Shown here: positions 9,739-19,283 of the stretch, in pieces
How positions within the stretch are numbered: the stretch's first letter is position 1
Layout: every line of letters begins with the position of its first letter
Notes under the pieces: generated by a model
The model's input: only the letters and a program-made list of their open reading frames with translations
Databases searched by the model: none
What the model was told of the DNA's origin: nothing
Program-made: the position numbers and the translations under genes
Assembly (NCBI RefSeq): GCF_008974145.1
Contig: NZ_BJKP01000029.1
Span: forward strand, 1 to 47,377
From: Microcystis aeruginosa NIES-4325
GTDB taxonomy: Bacteria > Cyanobacteriota > Cyanobacteriia > Cyanobacteriales > Microcystaceae
Reading direction: 5' to 3'
DNA length: 47,377 nucleotides

Positions 9739-9990
9739 TTATTTCGCCGATTTTTTCGGCCACTGTTGACGGTGATAACTGCTATACTGCCCATGAACAT
9801 TGACCAGATAGGGAACTAGATAAGTCAGTAATGCCGCCAACCAGCGATCGCTTGTCATCCGCCCGTTGAATATAGCATAACCGTGGTTAATTGTCAATAA
9901 AATTGTCCCCACTACTACAGCCACTTTTATCCCGGTGGGGGCAAATTGGGGGGATAATAAAGCCCGAAAATAGCCGATAATTCCTTTCAT
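9739..9990 (-). CDS. NrtS-like small membrane protein (nitrate/nitrite transport family)
   Basis: An 83-aa protein with two hydrophobic segments (about residues 22-38 and 52-64). The pattern GIKVAVVVGTILLTINHG, then LTYLVPYLVNVHGQYSS, matches what I recall of NrtS, a small nitrate/nitrite transport protein described in marine Synechococcus. NrtS proteins are believed to work in the plasma membrane as pairs or oligomers. The ATG lies 3 nt after the stop of the GUN4-domain gene on the same strand, so the two are almost certainly co-transcribed. The family call is from memory of motifs; the substrate is inference. Confidence 0.7.
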   Translation of the reverse strand: MKGIIGYFRALLSPQFAPTGIKVAVVVGTILLTINHGYAIFNGRMTSDRWLAALLTYLVPYLVNVHGQYSSYHRQQWPKKSAK

Positions 9991-9993
9991 TAC

Positions 9994-10557
9994 CTATAAA
10001 TCGCACTCTATCAGGCGAGTAAAGCAGAAAGTCACCATTTTTAACCCGTAGGGAGACTTCCACCAGAGGGCAGGAAAACAGCCTTGAGGAGCTGCTAGAC
10101 TAAAATCCCAGTGATCATAATCATCGATACGCCATTCATCTTTGTCGCGCCATCCTACCAATTCCCCAAATTTTCTAATCGTTTCCGCGTCTTGGGTACG
10201 CAGGGTGTTAATACTACCCCCGACGGCAAAATATAACTTCACCTGATTGCTAAAACCGAAATGATCGCCGCTATAATTTTTCCAAAGGCGATCGATTACC
10301 CGAATCACATTAACGGGAAACCGCATCATATCCTCTGGGGTTAAAGTATCGCGGGTTCTGCCGGCAGCTTCGAGGATAACTCGCAGAGTTTCTGCATCTG
10401 CTTCCCTAAAGTTCCCCTCAGCTAGGAATTGCTGTAATTTACCATAGCGCTCGATGTCCGGCACTAACATCTGACGAGCTTCGATGAGGGCAACCCGTTC
10501 GGTTAAAGATTGCAATTGAGCTAAAATATCCTGAAGTTGGGCGTTAATATCTGACAT
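9994..10557 (-). CDS. GUN4-domain protein with N-terminal coiled coil
   Basis: The first about 35 residues (MSDINAQLQDILAQLQSLTE...) are heptad-like and probably a short coiled coil. From residue about 35 a GUN4 domain follows: ERYGKLQQFLAEGNFREAD, FPVNVIRVIDRLWKNYSG, HFGFSNQVKLYFAVGG, FGELVGWRDKDEW. GUN4 proteins bind porphyrins; the canonical one activates Mg-chelatase in chlorophyll synthesis, while other GUN4-domain proteins have unknown roles. The C-terminus (CFPALWWKSPYGLKM...) is longer than the bare domain. I chose the ATG at 10557 over the TTG at 10584 because the upstream nine codons add nothing recognisable. It lies 53 nt downstream of the chpX/cupB stop and directly before the NrtS-like gene. 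Confidence 0.85.
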   Translation of the reverse strand: MSDINAQLQDILAQLQSLTERVALIEARQMLVPDIERYGKLQQFLAEGNFREADAETLRVILEAAGRTRDTLTPEDMMRFPVNVIRVIDRLWKNYSGDHFGFSNQVKLYFAVGGSINTLRTQDAETIRKFGELVGWRDKDEWRIDDYDHWDFSLAAPQGCFPALWWKSPYGLKMVTFCFTRLIECDL

Positions 10558-10610
10558 AAATGTAAGGGGGTTTGTTGGCTGCAAAAATTACCGATTTATC
10601 GGCAGAATAA

Positions 10611-11741
10611 TTATTGATTTACCGCTTCTAATCTTGACTTAACAAAGCGATTCATCCATGCTTCTAGATAGATGCGATTGGCTTTTTGTTCTTTTAAATC
10701 TGTGGTAGTTAAAGAATAAGGTGCTAATCCTTGAATGGCTGCCGTTGTGACACAAAACATCGACTTTTGAAAAGTTTCGCAGATCTGGACTAATAAATCT
10801 TCCTCTTGACGAAAACTCTTTTTATAAATGTCGTGGAGATAATCTGGTAAAAAGTGACGCATATCCTGCATTAGTAGTGTGGGAGGAATCCCTGCACCTC
10901 CGATGGGTAAAGGATCTGCATACAAAGCACCATAGGCAAACATTCCTTGATCGTAGGGAATTTGATAAGCTTGGGCATTATAGGAAATTGTACCGGGGAA
11001 AGGTGTTCCGCGAAAGAAAACCGCCTCAACGTAGGGGATTGCCGTATCCGCAAGAAAGGTTAATCCTGCCGACTTGGGGATAATATCATAGGTTTGTCCT
11101 TTGATTTTTACCTGATAGACAATTGCCTTACTAGCATTATCGACTAAATTTTTCTTAATGTGTGCCACCACTTCGGGAATACTGGTAATTTTTCCGGCAT
11201 CGTAGAGATCGGATAAACTTAAAAAAGTATCGGCCATAATTCGCCAAAATTGACCTAAACCGCTATAATAGGCCATCATCCGCATTTGTTCTGGCAAAAA
11301 TTCAGGAAAGGCTTTATTTAAACTTAAAACCAGGGGATTATTCCCAAATTTGGCTTGAATAACCTTGGCTGTCACTTCCCGAAAAGCGGCACCATCTACA
11401 TAACTATCTAAACCACCCCCACCATGCCAAAACATCGCTTTCATACAGTATTCGGCATACTCAAAATTAATGCGATCGTGCCACCAGTGTTGTAGTAATT
11501 TCTGCCAAGATACTTGACCATTAAAATATTTAAAGAAAGGGAAAAAAACCAAAAACTGATTTTCCGCAATATAAATTAAATTTTTGGAATAAGCATCCAA
11601 CACCACACCGTAACTTTTCAGGATACCCACTACCTCAATTAAATTCTGGGGAGTATCTTTTAACAATGCTTCCCCAGACGTGAGACGATCAATATAGGAT
11701 GCTAGGGGATGAGAGGAGGACTTGACAGGGATAGTGACCAT
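10611..11741 (-). CDS. CO2 hydration protein (ChpX/CupB type)
   Basis: ChpX/ChpY (CupB/CupA) proteins bind specialised NDH-1 complexes and convert CO2 to bicarbonate in the carbon-concentrating mechanism. The block GMFAYGALYADPLPIGGAGI followed by PPTLLMQDMRHFLPDYL is characteristic, as is WWHDRINFEYAEYCMKAMFW near the N-terminus. At 376 aa it fits the family. ChpY/CupA normally sits in an operon with ndhF3 and ndhD3, whereas ChpX/CupB often stands apart from ndhD4/F4. The absence of ndh genes here therefore favours the constitutive low-affinity ChpX/CupB form, but this is inference. DUF1823 precedes it by 31 nt and GUN4 follows by 53 nt. Confidence 0.85.
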   Translation of the reverse strand: MVTIPVKSSSHPLASYIDRLTSGEALLKDTPQNLIEVVGILKSYGVVLDAYSKNLIYIAENQFLVFFPFFKYFNGQVSWQKLLQHWWHDRINFEYAEYCMKAMFWHGGGGLDSYVDGAAFREVTAKVIQAKFGNNPLVLSLNKAFPEFLPEQMRMMAYYSGLGQFWRIMADTFLSLSDLYDAGKITSIPEVVAHIKKNLVDNASKAIVYQVKIKGQTYDIIPKSAGLTFLADTAIPYVEAVFFRGTPFPGTISYNAQAYQIPYDQGMFAYGALYADPLPIGGAGIPPTLLMQDMRHFLPDYLHDIYKKSFRQEEDLLVQICETFQKSMFCVTTAAIQGLAPYSLTTTDLKEQKANRIYLEAWMNRFVKSRLEAVNQ

Positions 11742-11772
11742 GCTAGAAGCTTGATAAAATAACTTTCCTTAT

Positions 11773-12129
11773 CTATTTTAACGCATAAAAGCACAACCAA
11801 TTAGCGGCGGTGGCACGGCGAGTCATACGGGGATTGAATTCACCAATTTTATAACCAGTAAACCCCAATTTATCTTTTAATAATTGTTTATTTTCTGGCA
11901 AGATCGATCGAGTTAATTTTACTGTTGGGGGACGATTGGCAATAAAATCCGGGGGTTCGGGATATTCCCGGCGCCAATCTTCCTCTACTTGACTATTATC
12001 CCATTTTCCTTGACTTTCATCGTAGCGATAACCTAAAGTTTGCCAAACCAATTTATTAACGGTTTCGTCGTCAATTTCATCGTTAATAATCGCCCAAATT
12101 GTCTCTATATTTAATTCTGGTAGTTCCAT
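11773..12129 (-). CDS. DUF1823 family protein
   Basis: A 118-aa soluble protein of a cyanobacterial and plastid family without known function. I recognise the family from DWRREYPEPPDFIANRPPTV, KLTRSILPENKQLLKDKLGF and MTRRATAANWLCFY. No signal peptide or membrane segment. It is the first gene of a four-gene minus-strand run (DUF1823, chpX/cupB, GUN4, nrtS-like) with gaps of 31, 53 and 3 nt, so it may share their expression. No catalytic motif is evident. Confidence 0.75.
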   Translation of the reverse strand: MELPELNIETIWAIINDEIDDETVNKLVWQTLGYRYDESQGKWDNSQVEEDWRREYPEPPDFIANRPPTVKLTRSILPENKQLLKDKLGFTGYKIGEFNPRMTRRATAANWLCFYALK

Positions 12130-12868
12130 AGATCAAGTAAATAGCAGATGGGGGGGTCACTGCGTGCGCAACGTTCGGCGTGAGACTTCGGTTCGACAGG
12201 CTCACTAACACGAACGCTCAGTCGATCCGTTGCGGGGAGGGGGATGCTTACAGGTGTAGGTATTTTACAACTAAAAGCAAGGGGAGTAGTAAAAAGCATC
12301 AACGCGGGTGGGAGGGAAAGAACTCCAACGATGAAGGTGAATCGACAAGCCTTTTAGTAAATCAGCAACGCCTGGTAATAGAACCCAGAAGAAAACAAGA
12401 AATCTAACGTCAGGATTTGAGGTGGAGAGTTTTTCTCAAGACAGTGTGTTGGGGGGGAAGTGGCGACAAAGATGCTCTGAAACTATGCACGACCACTGCT
12501 TGAGATATTTGTTTTTCAGCATTGCCTTTCACGATGCTAATCTAAATCTCTAGCTTGATTTTCTCACCTTGAGTGTGTGACTGCTCACCTCTTTTTAATA
12601 AACCTACACCTGTCAGGGTGGGGTGATGGGGTTTTAGGGTTTTAGTTGAAATTCCTCACTTCCCACTTCCCACCCAATCCAGAAAAATATTAAGTTTTGT
12701 TAAGAAGTTGGTGACAAAACACCAGCTTTAATCTCTATTATCGTAGTAAGTGGCTTTTGACCGGAATCAAGCTGGTCAAGATAAATAGTAACTTTTGCCC
12801 ATCATCAAACAACGATTGTCAGTCTAACTAAAACAGTCGCTGTGGCGATGCCCTCGTGATCAATTCCT
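12130..12868. other. Large spacer with decayed mobile-element sequence
   Basis: No intact gene. A plus-strand stretch at about 12240-12407 reads VVKSINAGGRERTPTMKVNR in one frame and VNQQRLVIEPRRKQEI in the next, which looks like a frameshifted tail of an IS605/IS607-type TnpB; this is a weak call. A 12-bp perfect inverted repeat brackets 12250-12613. Just upstream is a short repeat-like string (TTCGACAGGCTCACTAACAC, from about 12191). At 12617-12672 is a composite G-rich repeat (GGGGTTTTAGGGTTTT, then ACTTCCC units) also seen near 1910 and 38465. The topA promoter must lie in the last 200 bp. Confidence 0.5.
12250..12613. repeat. 364-bp segment bounded by 12-bp inverted repeats
   Basis: ACAGGTGTAGGT at 12250-12261 and its exact complement ACCTACACCTGT at 12602-12613. 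The interior contains the possible TnpB tail. No target duplication is visible. A 12-bp pair within 400 bp is expected about once by chance in a sequence this long, so the boundaries as a transposon are unproven. Confidence 0.35.
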
Positions 12869-15505
12869 ATGTCAACCCTGGTTATTGTCGAATCTCCCAC
12901 CAAAGCTCGGACGATCAGTAATTATCTGCCTAGCGGCTATCGAGTCCAAGCCTCCATGGGCCACATCCGCGATCTGCCCGCCTCCGCCGAAGAAATTCCC
13001 CCCGCCCATAAAGACAAATCCTGGGCCAACTTAGGCGTGGATGTGGAGAATGATTTCGATCCCCTCTACGTCGTCCCCAAAACCAAAAGTAAAGTCGTCA
13101 AAGAATTAAAAGAAGCCCTCAAAGGCGCGAGCGAATTGATCCTCGCCACCGACGAAGATCGGGAAGGGGAAAGCATCAGTTGGCATCTCCTACAGGTACT
13201 CAACCCGAAAGTTCCCACCAAAAGGATGGTATTTCATGAAATCACCAAAGAAGCAATCCAAGCGGCCCTAAAAAATTGTCGCTCGATCGACGAAAATTTA
13301 GTTCATGCTCAAGAAACCCGCCGCATACTCGATCGCCTCTACGGTTATACCCTCTCCCCCCTACTCTGGAAAAAAATCTCTAAAGGTTTATCCGCCGGCC
13401 GGGTGCAATCGGTGGCGGTGCGTCTGCTCGTGCAACGGGAACGGGAACGACGGGCTTTTAAAACCGCCAATTATTGGGATCTGAAAGCGACTTTAGAAAA
13501 GGACAAAAATCAATTCGAGTCGAAATTAGTCACATTAAACGGTCAAAAAGTGGCAAATGGGAGCGATTTCGCCGCCGACACCGGCAGACTGCTCCCCGGT
13601 CGCCAAGTCACCCTTTTAGATCAAGCCGCCGCCGCCGCCTTAAAAGAACGCATCCAAGACAAAGTCTGGCGGGTTAGCCACACCGAAGAAAAACCCACCA
13701 CTCGCAAACCATCCCCCCCCTTCACCACCTCCACCCTACAGCAAGAAGCTAACCGGAAACTCGGCATATCCGCCCGCGACACCATGCGAATCGCCCAAAA
13801 TCTCTACGAACAGGGCTACATCACCTATATGCGGACCGATTCCGTCCATCTTTCCGATCAGGCCATCACCGCCGCCCGTCATTGCGTAGAACAAATGTAC
13901 GGAAAAAACTATCTCAGTCCCCAACCCCGGCAGTACACCACCAAAAGCAAAGGCGCACAGGAGGCCCACGAAGCTATCCGGCCCGCCGGTAGCAGCTTTC
14001 GCCTGCCCCGGGAAACCGGCCTGAGCGGACTAGAATTCGCGCTCTACGACCTAATCTGGAAACGTACCGTCGCCTCACAGATGGCCGATGCCCGTATTAC
14101 CCAGATCGCCGTCAATATTCAGGTAGAAGATGCCGGATTTCGCTCCTCCGGTAAAAGAATCGACTTCCCCGGCTTTTTCCGCGCCTATGTGGAAGGTTCC
14201 GACGATCCGGAAGCCGCCATCGACGACCAAGAAATAATCCTACCCCCCCTCAACGTCGGTGATACCCCCAATTGTCGCAAACTAGAGGCGATTAGCCACG
14301 ATACCCAACCTCCCGCCCGTTATAGCGAAGCCTCACTGGTAAAAACCCTCGAAAGTGAGGGAATTGGGCGACCCAGCACCTACGCCACCATTCTCGGCAC
14401 CATTATCGATCGCGGTTATGCCCAAATGCGGAATAAAACCCTCATTCCCACCTTTACCGCTTTTGCCGTCGTCGGTTTATTAGAAAATCATTTCCCCGAC
14501 TTGGTAGATCCCAAATTTACCTCGAAAATGGAGGAAACCCTCGACGATATCGCCACTGGTTCCGCCCAATGGTTGCCCTATCTCGATCGCTTCTATCGCG
14601 GGGAAAAAGGGCTAGAAAGCCAAGTCAAGGAGCGTGAGAGTCAAATTAACTCTAGCACCGCTAAATCGGTAATTTTAGAGGATTTACAGGCAACTATCAA
14701 GATCGGCAAATACGGACCCTATCTGGAAGTCCCCCGGGGGGATGAAATCCTCACCGCTTCCATCCCGGCCGATTTAACCCCGGCGGATCTGAACCCCGAA
14801 CAGGTAGAAACCCTGCTGCGACAAAAAACCGAAGGTCCCGATAAAATAGGTCTTCATCCCGACACCGGAGAGCCGATTTATCTGCTGGTGGGTAGTTACG
14901 GACCCTACGTCCAGTTAGGAGATATCAGGGATGACAATCCCAAACCGAAACGGGCCTCCTTACCCAAAGGAGTCAAGCCCGAGGACATCACCCTTGAACA
15001 AGCGGTGGGTTTATTAGCACTGCCGCGACTGCTGGGAACCCATCCCCTCACCGGAGGCAAAATTAAAGCCAGTTTAGGTCGTTTCGGCCCATATATAGTT
15101 CAGGAAGAGGGCAAAGAAAAGGAATATCGTTCCCTGAAAGCCGGCGATGATGTCTTAAATATAACCCTCGATCGAGCCTTGGCCTTATTAGCCGAACCGA
15201 AAAAAACTCGCGGCGCCCGTGGTTCCACTAAACCAGCTTTAAAAGAATTGGGTAAACATCCCGACGATGGGGAATTGGTGGGATTGTACGAAGGTCCCTA
15301 CGGAATTTATATCAAGCACGGTAAGACTAACGCCAAGATTCCCGAAGGAGCAACCGCCGAAACCCTGACTCTAGAACAAGCTTTAGTCGCCCTAGCGGCC
15401 AAGACAACCACTGCCAAGAAAACCACTACCAAGAAAACTACTTCTAGCACCACCAAAAAAACTACTTCCCCAGGCCGTAAAACTGGCAAAAGTAAGACGG
15501 TTTAG
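12869..15505 (+). CDS. topA: DNA topoisomerase I (type IA)
   Basis: Relaxes negative supercoils. The N-terminal Toprim domain starts [20 protein letters not shown] and contains [10 protein letters not shown], whose acidic residues bind Mg. The catalytic tyrosine is Tyr320 in [10 protein letters not shown]. The [14 protein letters not shown] and [13 protein letters not shown] blocks are also intact. After about residue 590 come several repeated C-terminal modules with the pattern [40 protein letters not shown] in place of the zinc fingers of E. coli TopA, then a lysine/threonine-rich tail (about 845-878) likely to contact DNA. Length 878 aa is normal for cyanobacteria. Confidence 0.97.
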   Translation: MSTLVIVESPTKARTISNYLPSGYRVQASMGHIRDLPASAEEIPPAHKDKSWANLGVDVENDFDPLYVVPKTKSKVVKELKEALKGASELILATDEDREGESISWHLLQVLNPKVPTKRMVFHEITKEAIQAALKNCRSIDENLVHAQETRRILDRLYGYTLSPLLWKKISKGLSAGRVQSVAVRLLVQRERERRAFKTANYWDLKATLEKDKNQFESKLVTLNGQKVANGSDFAADTGRLLPGRQVTLLDQAAAAALKERIQDKVWRVSHTEEKPTTRKPSPPFTTSTLQQEANRKLGISARDTMRIAQNLYEQGYITYMRTDSVHLSDQAITAARHCVEQMYGKNYLSPQPRQYTTKSKGAQEAHEAIRPAGSSFRLPRETGLSGLEFALYDLIWKRTVASQMADARITQIAVNIQVEDAGFRSSGKRIDFPGFFRAYVEGSDDPEAAIDDQEIILPPLNVGDTPNCRKLEAISHDTQPPARYSEASLVKTLESEGIGRPSTYATILGTIIDRGYAQMRNKTLIPTFTAFAVVGLLENHFPDLVDPKFTSKMEETLDDIATGSAQWLPYLDRFYRGEKGLESQVKERESQINSSTAKSVILEDLQATIKIGKYGPYLEVPRGDEILTASIPADLTPADLNPEQVETLLRQKTEGPDKIGLHPDTGEPIYLLVGSYGPYVQLGDIRDDNPKPKRASLPKGVKPEDITLEQAVGLLALPRLLGTHPLTGGKIKASLGRFGPYIVQEEGKEKEYRSLKAGDDVLNITLDRALALLAEPKKTRGARGSTKPALKELGKHPDDGELVGLYEGPYGIYIKHGKTNAKIPEGATAETLTLEQALVALAAKTTTAKKTTTKKTTSSTTKKTTSPGRKTGKSKTV

Positions 15506-15626
15506 CGGTTACTGGTGGGGCGATTTTCTCCATGGTTAATTCCTCACCTGATGCGAGGACAAATCTGGCTGGCTTTTTTGTCTTTTGCACCACTTTGACC
15601 GGGCTGCTCCCATAGCCCAAATTCCC

Positions 15627-16412
15627 CTACTGTAAAGCAATCGCCATCGCTTCTTGGGGAATTTGCCGGTAAATTGGTTTTAAAAATTGTTCTATGGCAT
15701 CCGATTCGGGGGCAGCGAGGGGAAAATTGCCTAAAATGTCGAGAATGGTTTGATTTTCATTCCCCGGCGTGATGACAACGAGGGAGGGATCTAGTTCTTC
15801 ATCGTACTGCCAAAAGCGATCGATAGTGCTGTCGGAGGCAGTTTTTTCAACTACTGTCGGGGTTTCACTGACTGCTAAAGGTTGATTATCAGAGGAATAG
15901 GAGCGTTTTTCTCGTAAAGCTTCCAGAATTTGGTTTTTGGTTCGGCCGCGCAGTTGCAAAAGCAGGAAGGGATCGACACTAAAACGATCGCCCAATTGAT
16001 AATATACTGCTCCTATATGTTTGCAGGGGTTGGCTTGATCGGGACAGGTACAACGGGAGCGAATATCGGCCAGGGAAAAGGGAAATAAATTCACCCCACT
16101 ATCGATAAAAACACGCTCGATATGATCGGGCATTTGTCCAGTGAGCAATTGGGCGGAATAAATGGCCTTTTTGGAGAGAAGCTTAATAATATAGTCCCAT
16201 TCTTCATCAGTAAAAGCGACTAGGGATAAATCCACTATATAAGGCTCTGGTTCACTGCCTTGTACTCTAGCAATAACTTGCGAGTCTTCAAAGTCAATAC
16301 TTAAAACATTGCCCTCTCTGGCGTAAAGTCTAGCTCGTTCCAAGCGTTTTTTAAAGCGATAGGAATCGAGTAGTTCTAGCCATTTTTGTACCCACCAAGC
16401 TTGTTCTGTCAT
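15627..16412 (-). CDS. SWIM zinc-finger domain protein
   Basis: A 261-aa soluble protein with a SWIM-type zinc-binding motif CTCPDQANPCKH (C-x-C-x7-C-x-H) at about residues 122-133. SWIM domains bind DNA or proteins and are often found beside SNF2-type helicases in cyanobacteria; no helicase gene is adjacent here. N-terminal half: KRLERARLYAREGNVLSIDF and a conserved block EWDYIIKLLSKKAIYSAQLL that precedes SWIM domains in such proteins. The C-terminal third is low in recognisable features. Function unknown. Confidence 0.8.
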   Translation of the reverse strand: MTEQAWWVQKWLELLDSYRFKKRLERARLYAREGNVLSIDFEDSQVIARVQGSEPEPYIVDLSLVAFTDEEWDYIIKLLSKKAIYSAQLLTGQMPDHIERVFIDSGVNLFPFSLADIRSRCTCPDQANPCKHIGAVYYQLGDRFSVDPFLLLQLRGRTKNQILEALREKRSYSSDNQPLAVSETPTVVEKTASDSTIDRFWQYDEELDPSLVVITPGNENQTILDILGNFPLAAPESDAIEQFLKPIYRQIPQEAMAIALQ

Positions 16413-16514
16413 TCTTTATTTACCCTACAGCTGATCAGCTTCGTTACCAACCAAAAGATATATTTTGAGTTACCTATGATTACTGCTCACTGACTACTGA
16501 TTACCACTCACTGA

Positions 16515-16967
16515 TTAAAATCCGCCGGGGCTTAAATAACTGGGATTTTCCTGTAGGGAAGTATCGAAGGGATTGGGTAAATCTTGGGTGCGAATTAGTG
16601 GTCCAGACTGTTGCTGTTGCATGACATCATAGTATAAAGTTTCGGTCAACTTAGCATCCCGGGTAATCATATTATCGAAATAGGAACCTTCGGGAAAAGT
16701 TCGCCAACCAAAAAGAGAGTTTAACTGTCCTAAAATGTTAGTGTAGTCGTAGAAACGACCCGTATTGTTATTAACAGCGCGGTTAAACAAACCGGGGATA
16801 TTATTGAATCCCACCGCCGTATTGGGAGAGGGAACAATTTGCAATTGTTGGGTTTTTACTGGTGCGGGACTGGTGGCGGGTGCATTTTGTGCGATCGCAC
16901 TAGAGGAACTCAACCAGACTAAACCAGTTAAACAAAACAGGGAAGGAAGTAAAAATTTAGCGCGCAT
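16515..16967 (-). CDS. Small exported protein of unknown function
   Basis: From the ATG at 16967 the protein starts MRAKFLLPSLFCLTGLVWLS and has a typical signal peptide with likely cleavage after SSSAIAQ (about residue 27). The mature part, roughly 120 aa, is rich in Asn/Gln and Pro, with a conserved-looking core GRFYDYTNILGQLNSLFGWR and DAKLTETLYYDVM. I chose this start over the upstream GTG (16985) because that GTG overlaps the GAGGAG that would serve as the ribosome binding site. Likely periplasmic. It diverges from pyrE. I recognise no domain. Confidence 0.75.
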   Translation of the reverse strand: MRAKFLLPSLFCLTGLVWLSSSSAIAQNAPATSPAPVKTQQLQIVPSPNTAVGFNNIPGLFNRAVNNNTGRFYDYTNILGQLNSLFGWRTFPEGSYFDNMITRDAKLTETLYYDVMQQQQSGPLIRTQDLPNPFDTSLQENPSYLSPGGF

Positions 16968-17122
16968 GGGTAAAAATCTCCTCACAGGGATAGGGTTAAT
17001 TAAAAAATCGCGTCAATGGGATGAGAAAGAAATCAATACTAGCGATCGAGTCAATATATAATGACTTTTGGCTTAATTGTAACCGAAATTTTGGAGTCAG
17101 TCAGACTCCCAATCCTGAAAAT

Positions 17123-17710
17123 ATGGCTAATTCCTCGGTAGCGAATCTTGATACTGCTTCCCTGCGTCAATTTCTCCTCGATGCTCTTGTCCGTCTTGCC
17201 TATCGGGAGGGGGATTTCACCCTGTCTTCGGGGCAAAAAAGCAGCTACTATATCAACGGTAAACAAGTTACCCTTACTGCTGAAGGAGCTTTAGCCGTGG
17301 GGCGTTTATTGCTATCTCTACTGCCTCCAGATACCCAAGCGGTGGCAGGATTAACCCTAGGGGCGGATCCGATTGTCAGCGCCGTTAGTGTGGTATCTGC
17401 CTACGAAAATCGCCCGATTTCAGCTTTAATCGTCCGCAAAGAGGCAAAAGGTCACGGTACCATGGCTTATATTGAGGGGCCGACTTTAAACCCCGGGGCT
17501 GCGGTGGTTGTCCTCGAAGATGTGGTGACAACGGGGAAAAGTGCCATGGTAGCGGTAGAAAGATTACGGGATGCGGGTTATCAAGTAGATTTAATCATTG
17601 CTTTGGTGGATAGAGAGCAAGGAGGGGCGGAATTTTACCAATCTCAGGGAATAGAGTTTCAAGCTTTGTTTTCGATTCGGGATCTACAGGCGGCTTATCA
17701 GAAAAAATAG
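17123..17710 (+). CDS. pyrE: Orotate phosphoribosyltransferase
   Basis: Joins orotate to PRPP to give orotidine monophosphate in pyrimidine synthesis. The PRPP-binding loop VVVLEDVVTTGKSAM lies at about residues 130-145 of the trimmed protein, with the substrate-loop region FTLSSGQKSSYYINGKQ near the N-terminus and RKEAKGHGT in between. The frame stays open upstream to 17021, but the ATG at 17123 (MANSSVANLD) gives a 195-aa enzyme of the usual size; the added 34 residues have no family counterpart that I recognise. The exported unknown is divergent upstream. Confidence 0.93.
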   Translation: MANSSVANLDTASLRQFLLDALVRLAYREGDFTLSSGQKSSYYINGKQVTLTAEGALAVGRLLLSLLPPDTQAVAGLTLGADPIVSAVSVVSAYENRPISALIVRKEAKGHGTMAYIEGPTLNPGAAVVVLEDVVTTGKSAMVAVERLRDAGYQVDLIIALVDREQGGAEFYQSQGIEFQALFSIRDLQAAYQKK

Positions 17711-18122
17711 CGGCGATTGGCGAGAAACGCTCGATAACTGGGTTTTAAAAGTCGGATTGGCTGGAGGGGATCAACCACAAAGGCACAAAGAACACAAAGA
17801 GGAAGAAAGATTCAAGCGGGCTGCTTTAACTGCCTAAACGATAAGTTATCTCCGTTTTTTTCCTGTGAATAATTGGTAACTAGCTGAGGTTGTCAGCCCG
17901 AAGAAACAGTGGGGAACATTGATAGATTCAGAGTCTAACTATTGACTAATAGCTATTCTCGGCGGGGGAATCAAGATTCCTTGACTTTCTTGTCTGCTAA
18001 GAGTTGAAGCCTTTGTCACTTTCTGATAACCCTCAGACCGACTAACTGTATACTAGGCTATAAGATTTGCTTAAAAATCTTCAGACCACGCCGAACTATT
18101 GACAGTACAGCGATCGCCAAAT
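17711..18122. other. Spacer before ndhA
   Basis: No gene seen. A 36-nt string around 17725-17762 (GAGAAAC... ATAACTGGGTTTTAAAAGTC) is shared with 31832-31872 inside another element, so it is part of a dispersed repeat. An ACCACAAAGGCACAAAGAAC tract is a common low-information intergenic repeat. The ndh promoter is presumably in the last 150 bp. Confidence 0.5.
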
Positions 18123-19241
18123 ATGAATCAAGGCATAGATTTACAAGAAAGTTTCATTAAATCCCTAACAGACTTGGGATTAAGTGGAGGACTGGCTAAA
18201 GCGATTTGGATGCCTTTACCCATGTTCCTGATGATTATAGCCGCCACAGTGGGGGTTTTAGTCTGCGTCTGGTTAGAAAGAAAAATTTCCGCCGCCGTCC
18301 AACAGCGTATCGGGCCCGAATACGCAGGACCCTTGGGCGTTTTACAACCAGTCGCCGACGGTCTGAAATTAGTCTTTAAAGAAGATGTCGTCCCCGCTAA
18401 GGCCGACCCTTGGTTATTCCTCTTTGGGCCAATTTTGGTGGTGATGCCGGTGTTTGTCTCCTATCTCATCGTCCCCTTCGGTCAAAATCTGCTGATTACT
18501 GACCTAAACGTAGGTATCTTTTTATGGATTTCCTTGTCCAGTATTGCCCCCATTGGTTTATTAATGGCGGGTTATGCCTCCAATAATAAGTATTCCTTAC
18601 TGGGAGGCCTGCGGGCGGCGGCGCAATCGATTAGTTACGAAATTCCCTTGGCTTTATCGGTATTAGCGATCGCGATGATGTCTAATAGTCTCAGTACCAT
18701 TGATATTGTCGAACAACAATCCGGTTATGGCATTTTAGGCTGGAATATCTGGCGCCAACCGGTGGGTTTTCTGATTTTCTGGATTGCTGCTTTAGCTGAG
18801 TGTGAACGTCTGCCTTTCGATTTACCTGAAGCGGAGGAGGAATTAGTCGCCGGTTATCAAACCGAATACGCGGGGATGAAATTCGCTCTCTTTTATGTGG
18901 GTTCCTACGTTAACCTAGTGCTGTCGGCCCTAGTTTTCGCTGTCCTCTATCTTGGCGGTTGGGAATTTCCTATCCCCGTCAATGCTTTGGCCGGCTGGTT
19001 GGGAGTGAGTGAAACCAATCCCTGGCTACAAATTATCACCGCTTCCCTAGGGATTACGATGACAGTATTAAAGGCCTATTTCCTCATCTTCATCGCTATT
19101 CTCTTGCGTTGGACCGTACCCCGGGTTCGCATTGACCAATTACTCGATTTAGGCTGGAAATTCCTCCTACCGGTATCTTTAGTTAACCTACTACTTACCG
19201 CCGCGCTAAAACTAGCTTTTCCCTTTGCTTTTGGCGGTTAA
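18123..19241 (+). CDS. ndhA: NDH-1 membrane subunit 1 (NdhA/NuoH)
   Basis: Membrane subunit of the cyanobacterial photosynthetic NDH-1 complex, at the junction between the peripheral arm and the proton-pumping arm near the plastoquinone site. About eight hydrophobic segments are visible. Signature blocks are [40 protein letters not shown] and [21 protein letters not shown] start at ATG 18123 (MNQGIDLQ), giving 372 aa; the TTG at 18099 would add eight residues overlapping a HIP1 site. First gene of ndhA-ndhI-ndhG-ndhE. Confidence 0.96.
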   Translation: MNQGIDLQESFIKSLTDLGLSGGLAKAIWMPLPMFLMIIAATVGVLVCVWLERKISAAVQQRIGPEYAGPLGVLQPVADGLKLVFKEDVVPAKADPWLFLFGPILVVMPVFVSYLIVPFGQNLLITDLNVGIFLWISLSSIAPIGLLMAGYASNNKYSLLGGLRAAAQSISYEIPLALSVLAIAMMSNSLSTIDIVEQQSGYGILGWNIWRQPVGFLIFWIAALAECERLPFDLPEAEEELVAGYQTEYAGMKFALFYVGSYVNLVLSALVFAVLYLGGWEFPIPVNALAGWLGVSETNPWLQIITASLGITMTVLKAYFLIFIAILLRWTVPRVRIDQLLDLGWKFLLPVSLVNLLLTAALKLAFPFAFGG

Positions 19242-19283
19242 TTCCCTTTTTTGCCCTGTTAACCTACTACCCCTCTGACCATC

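Noticed and set aside
10611-11741. ChpY/CupA (high-affinity form)
   Set aside because: No ndhF3/ndhD3 beside it; the isolated position favours ChpX/CupB. Not proven.
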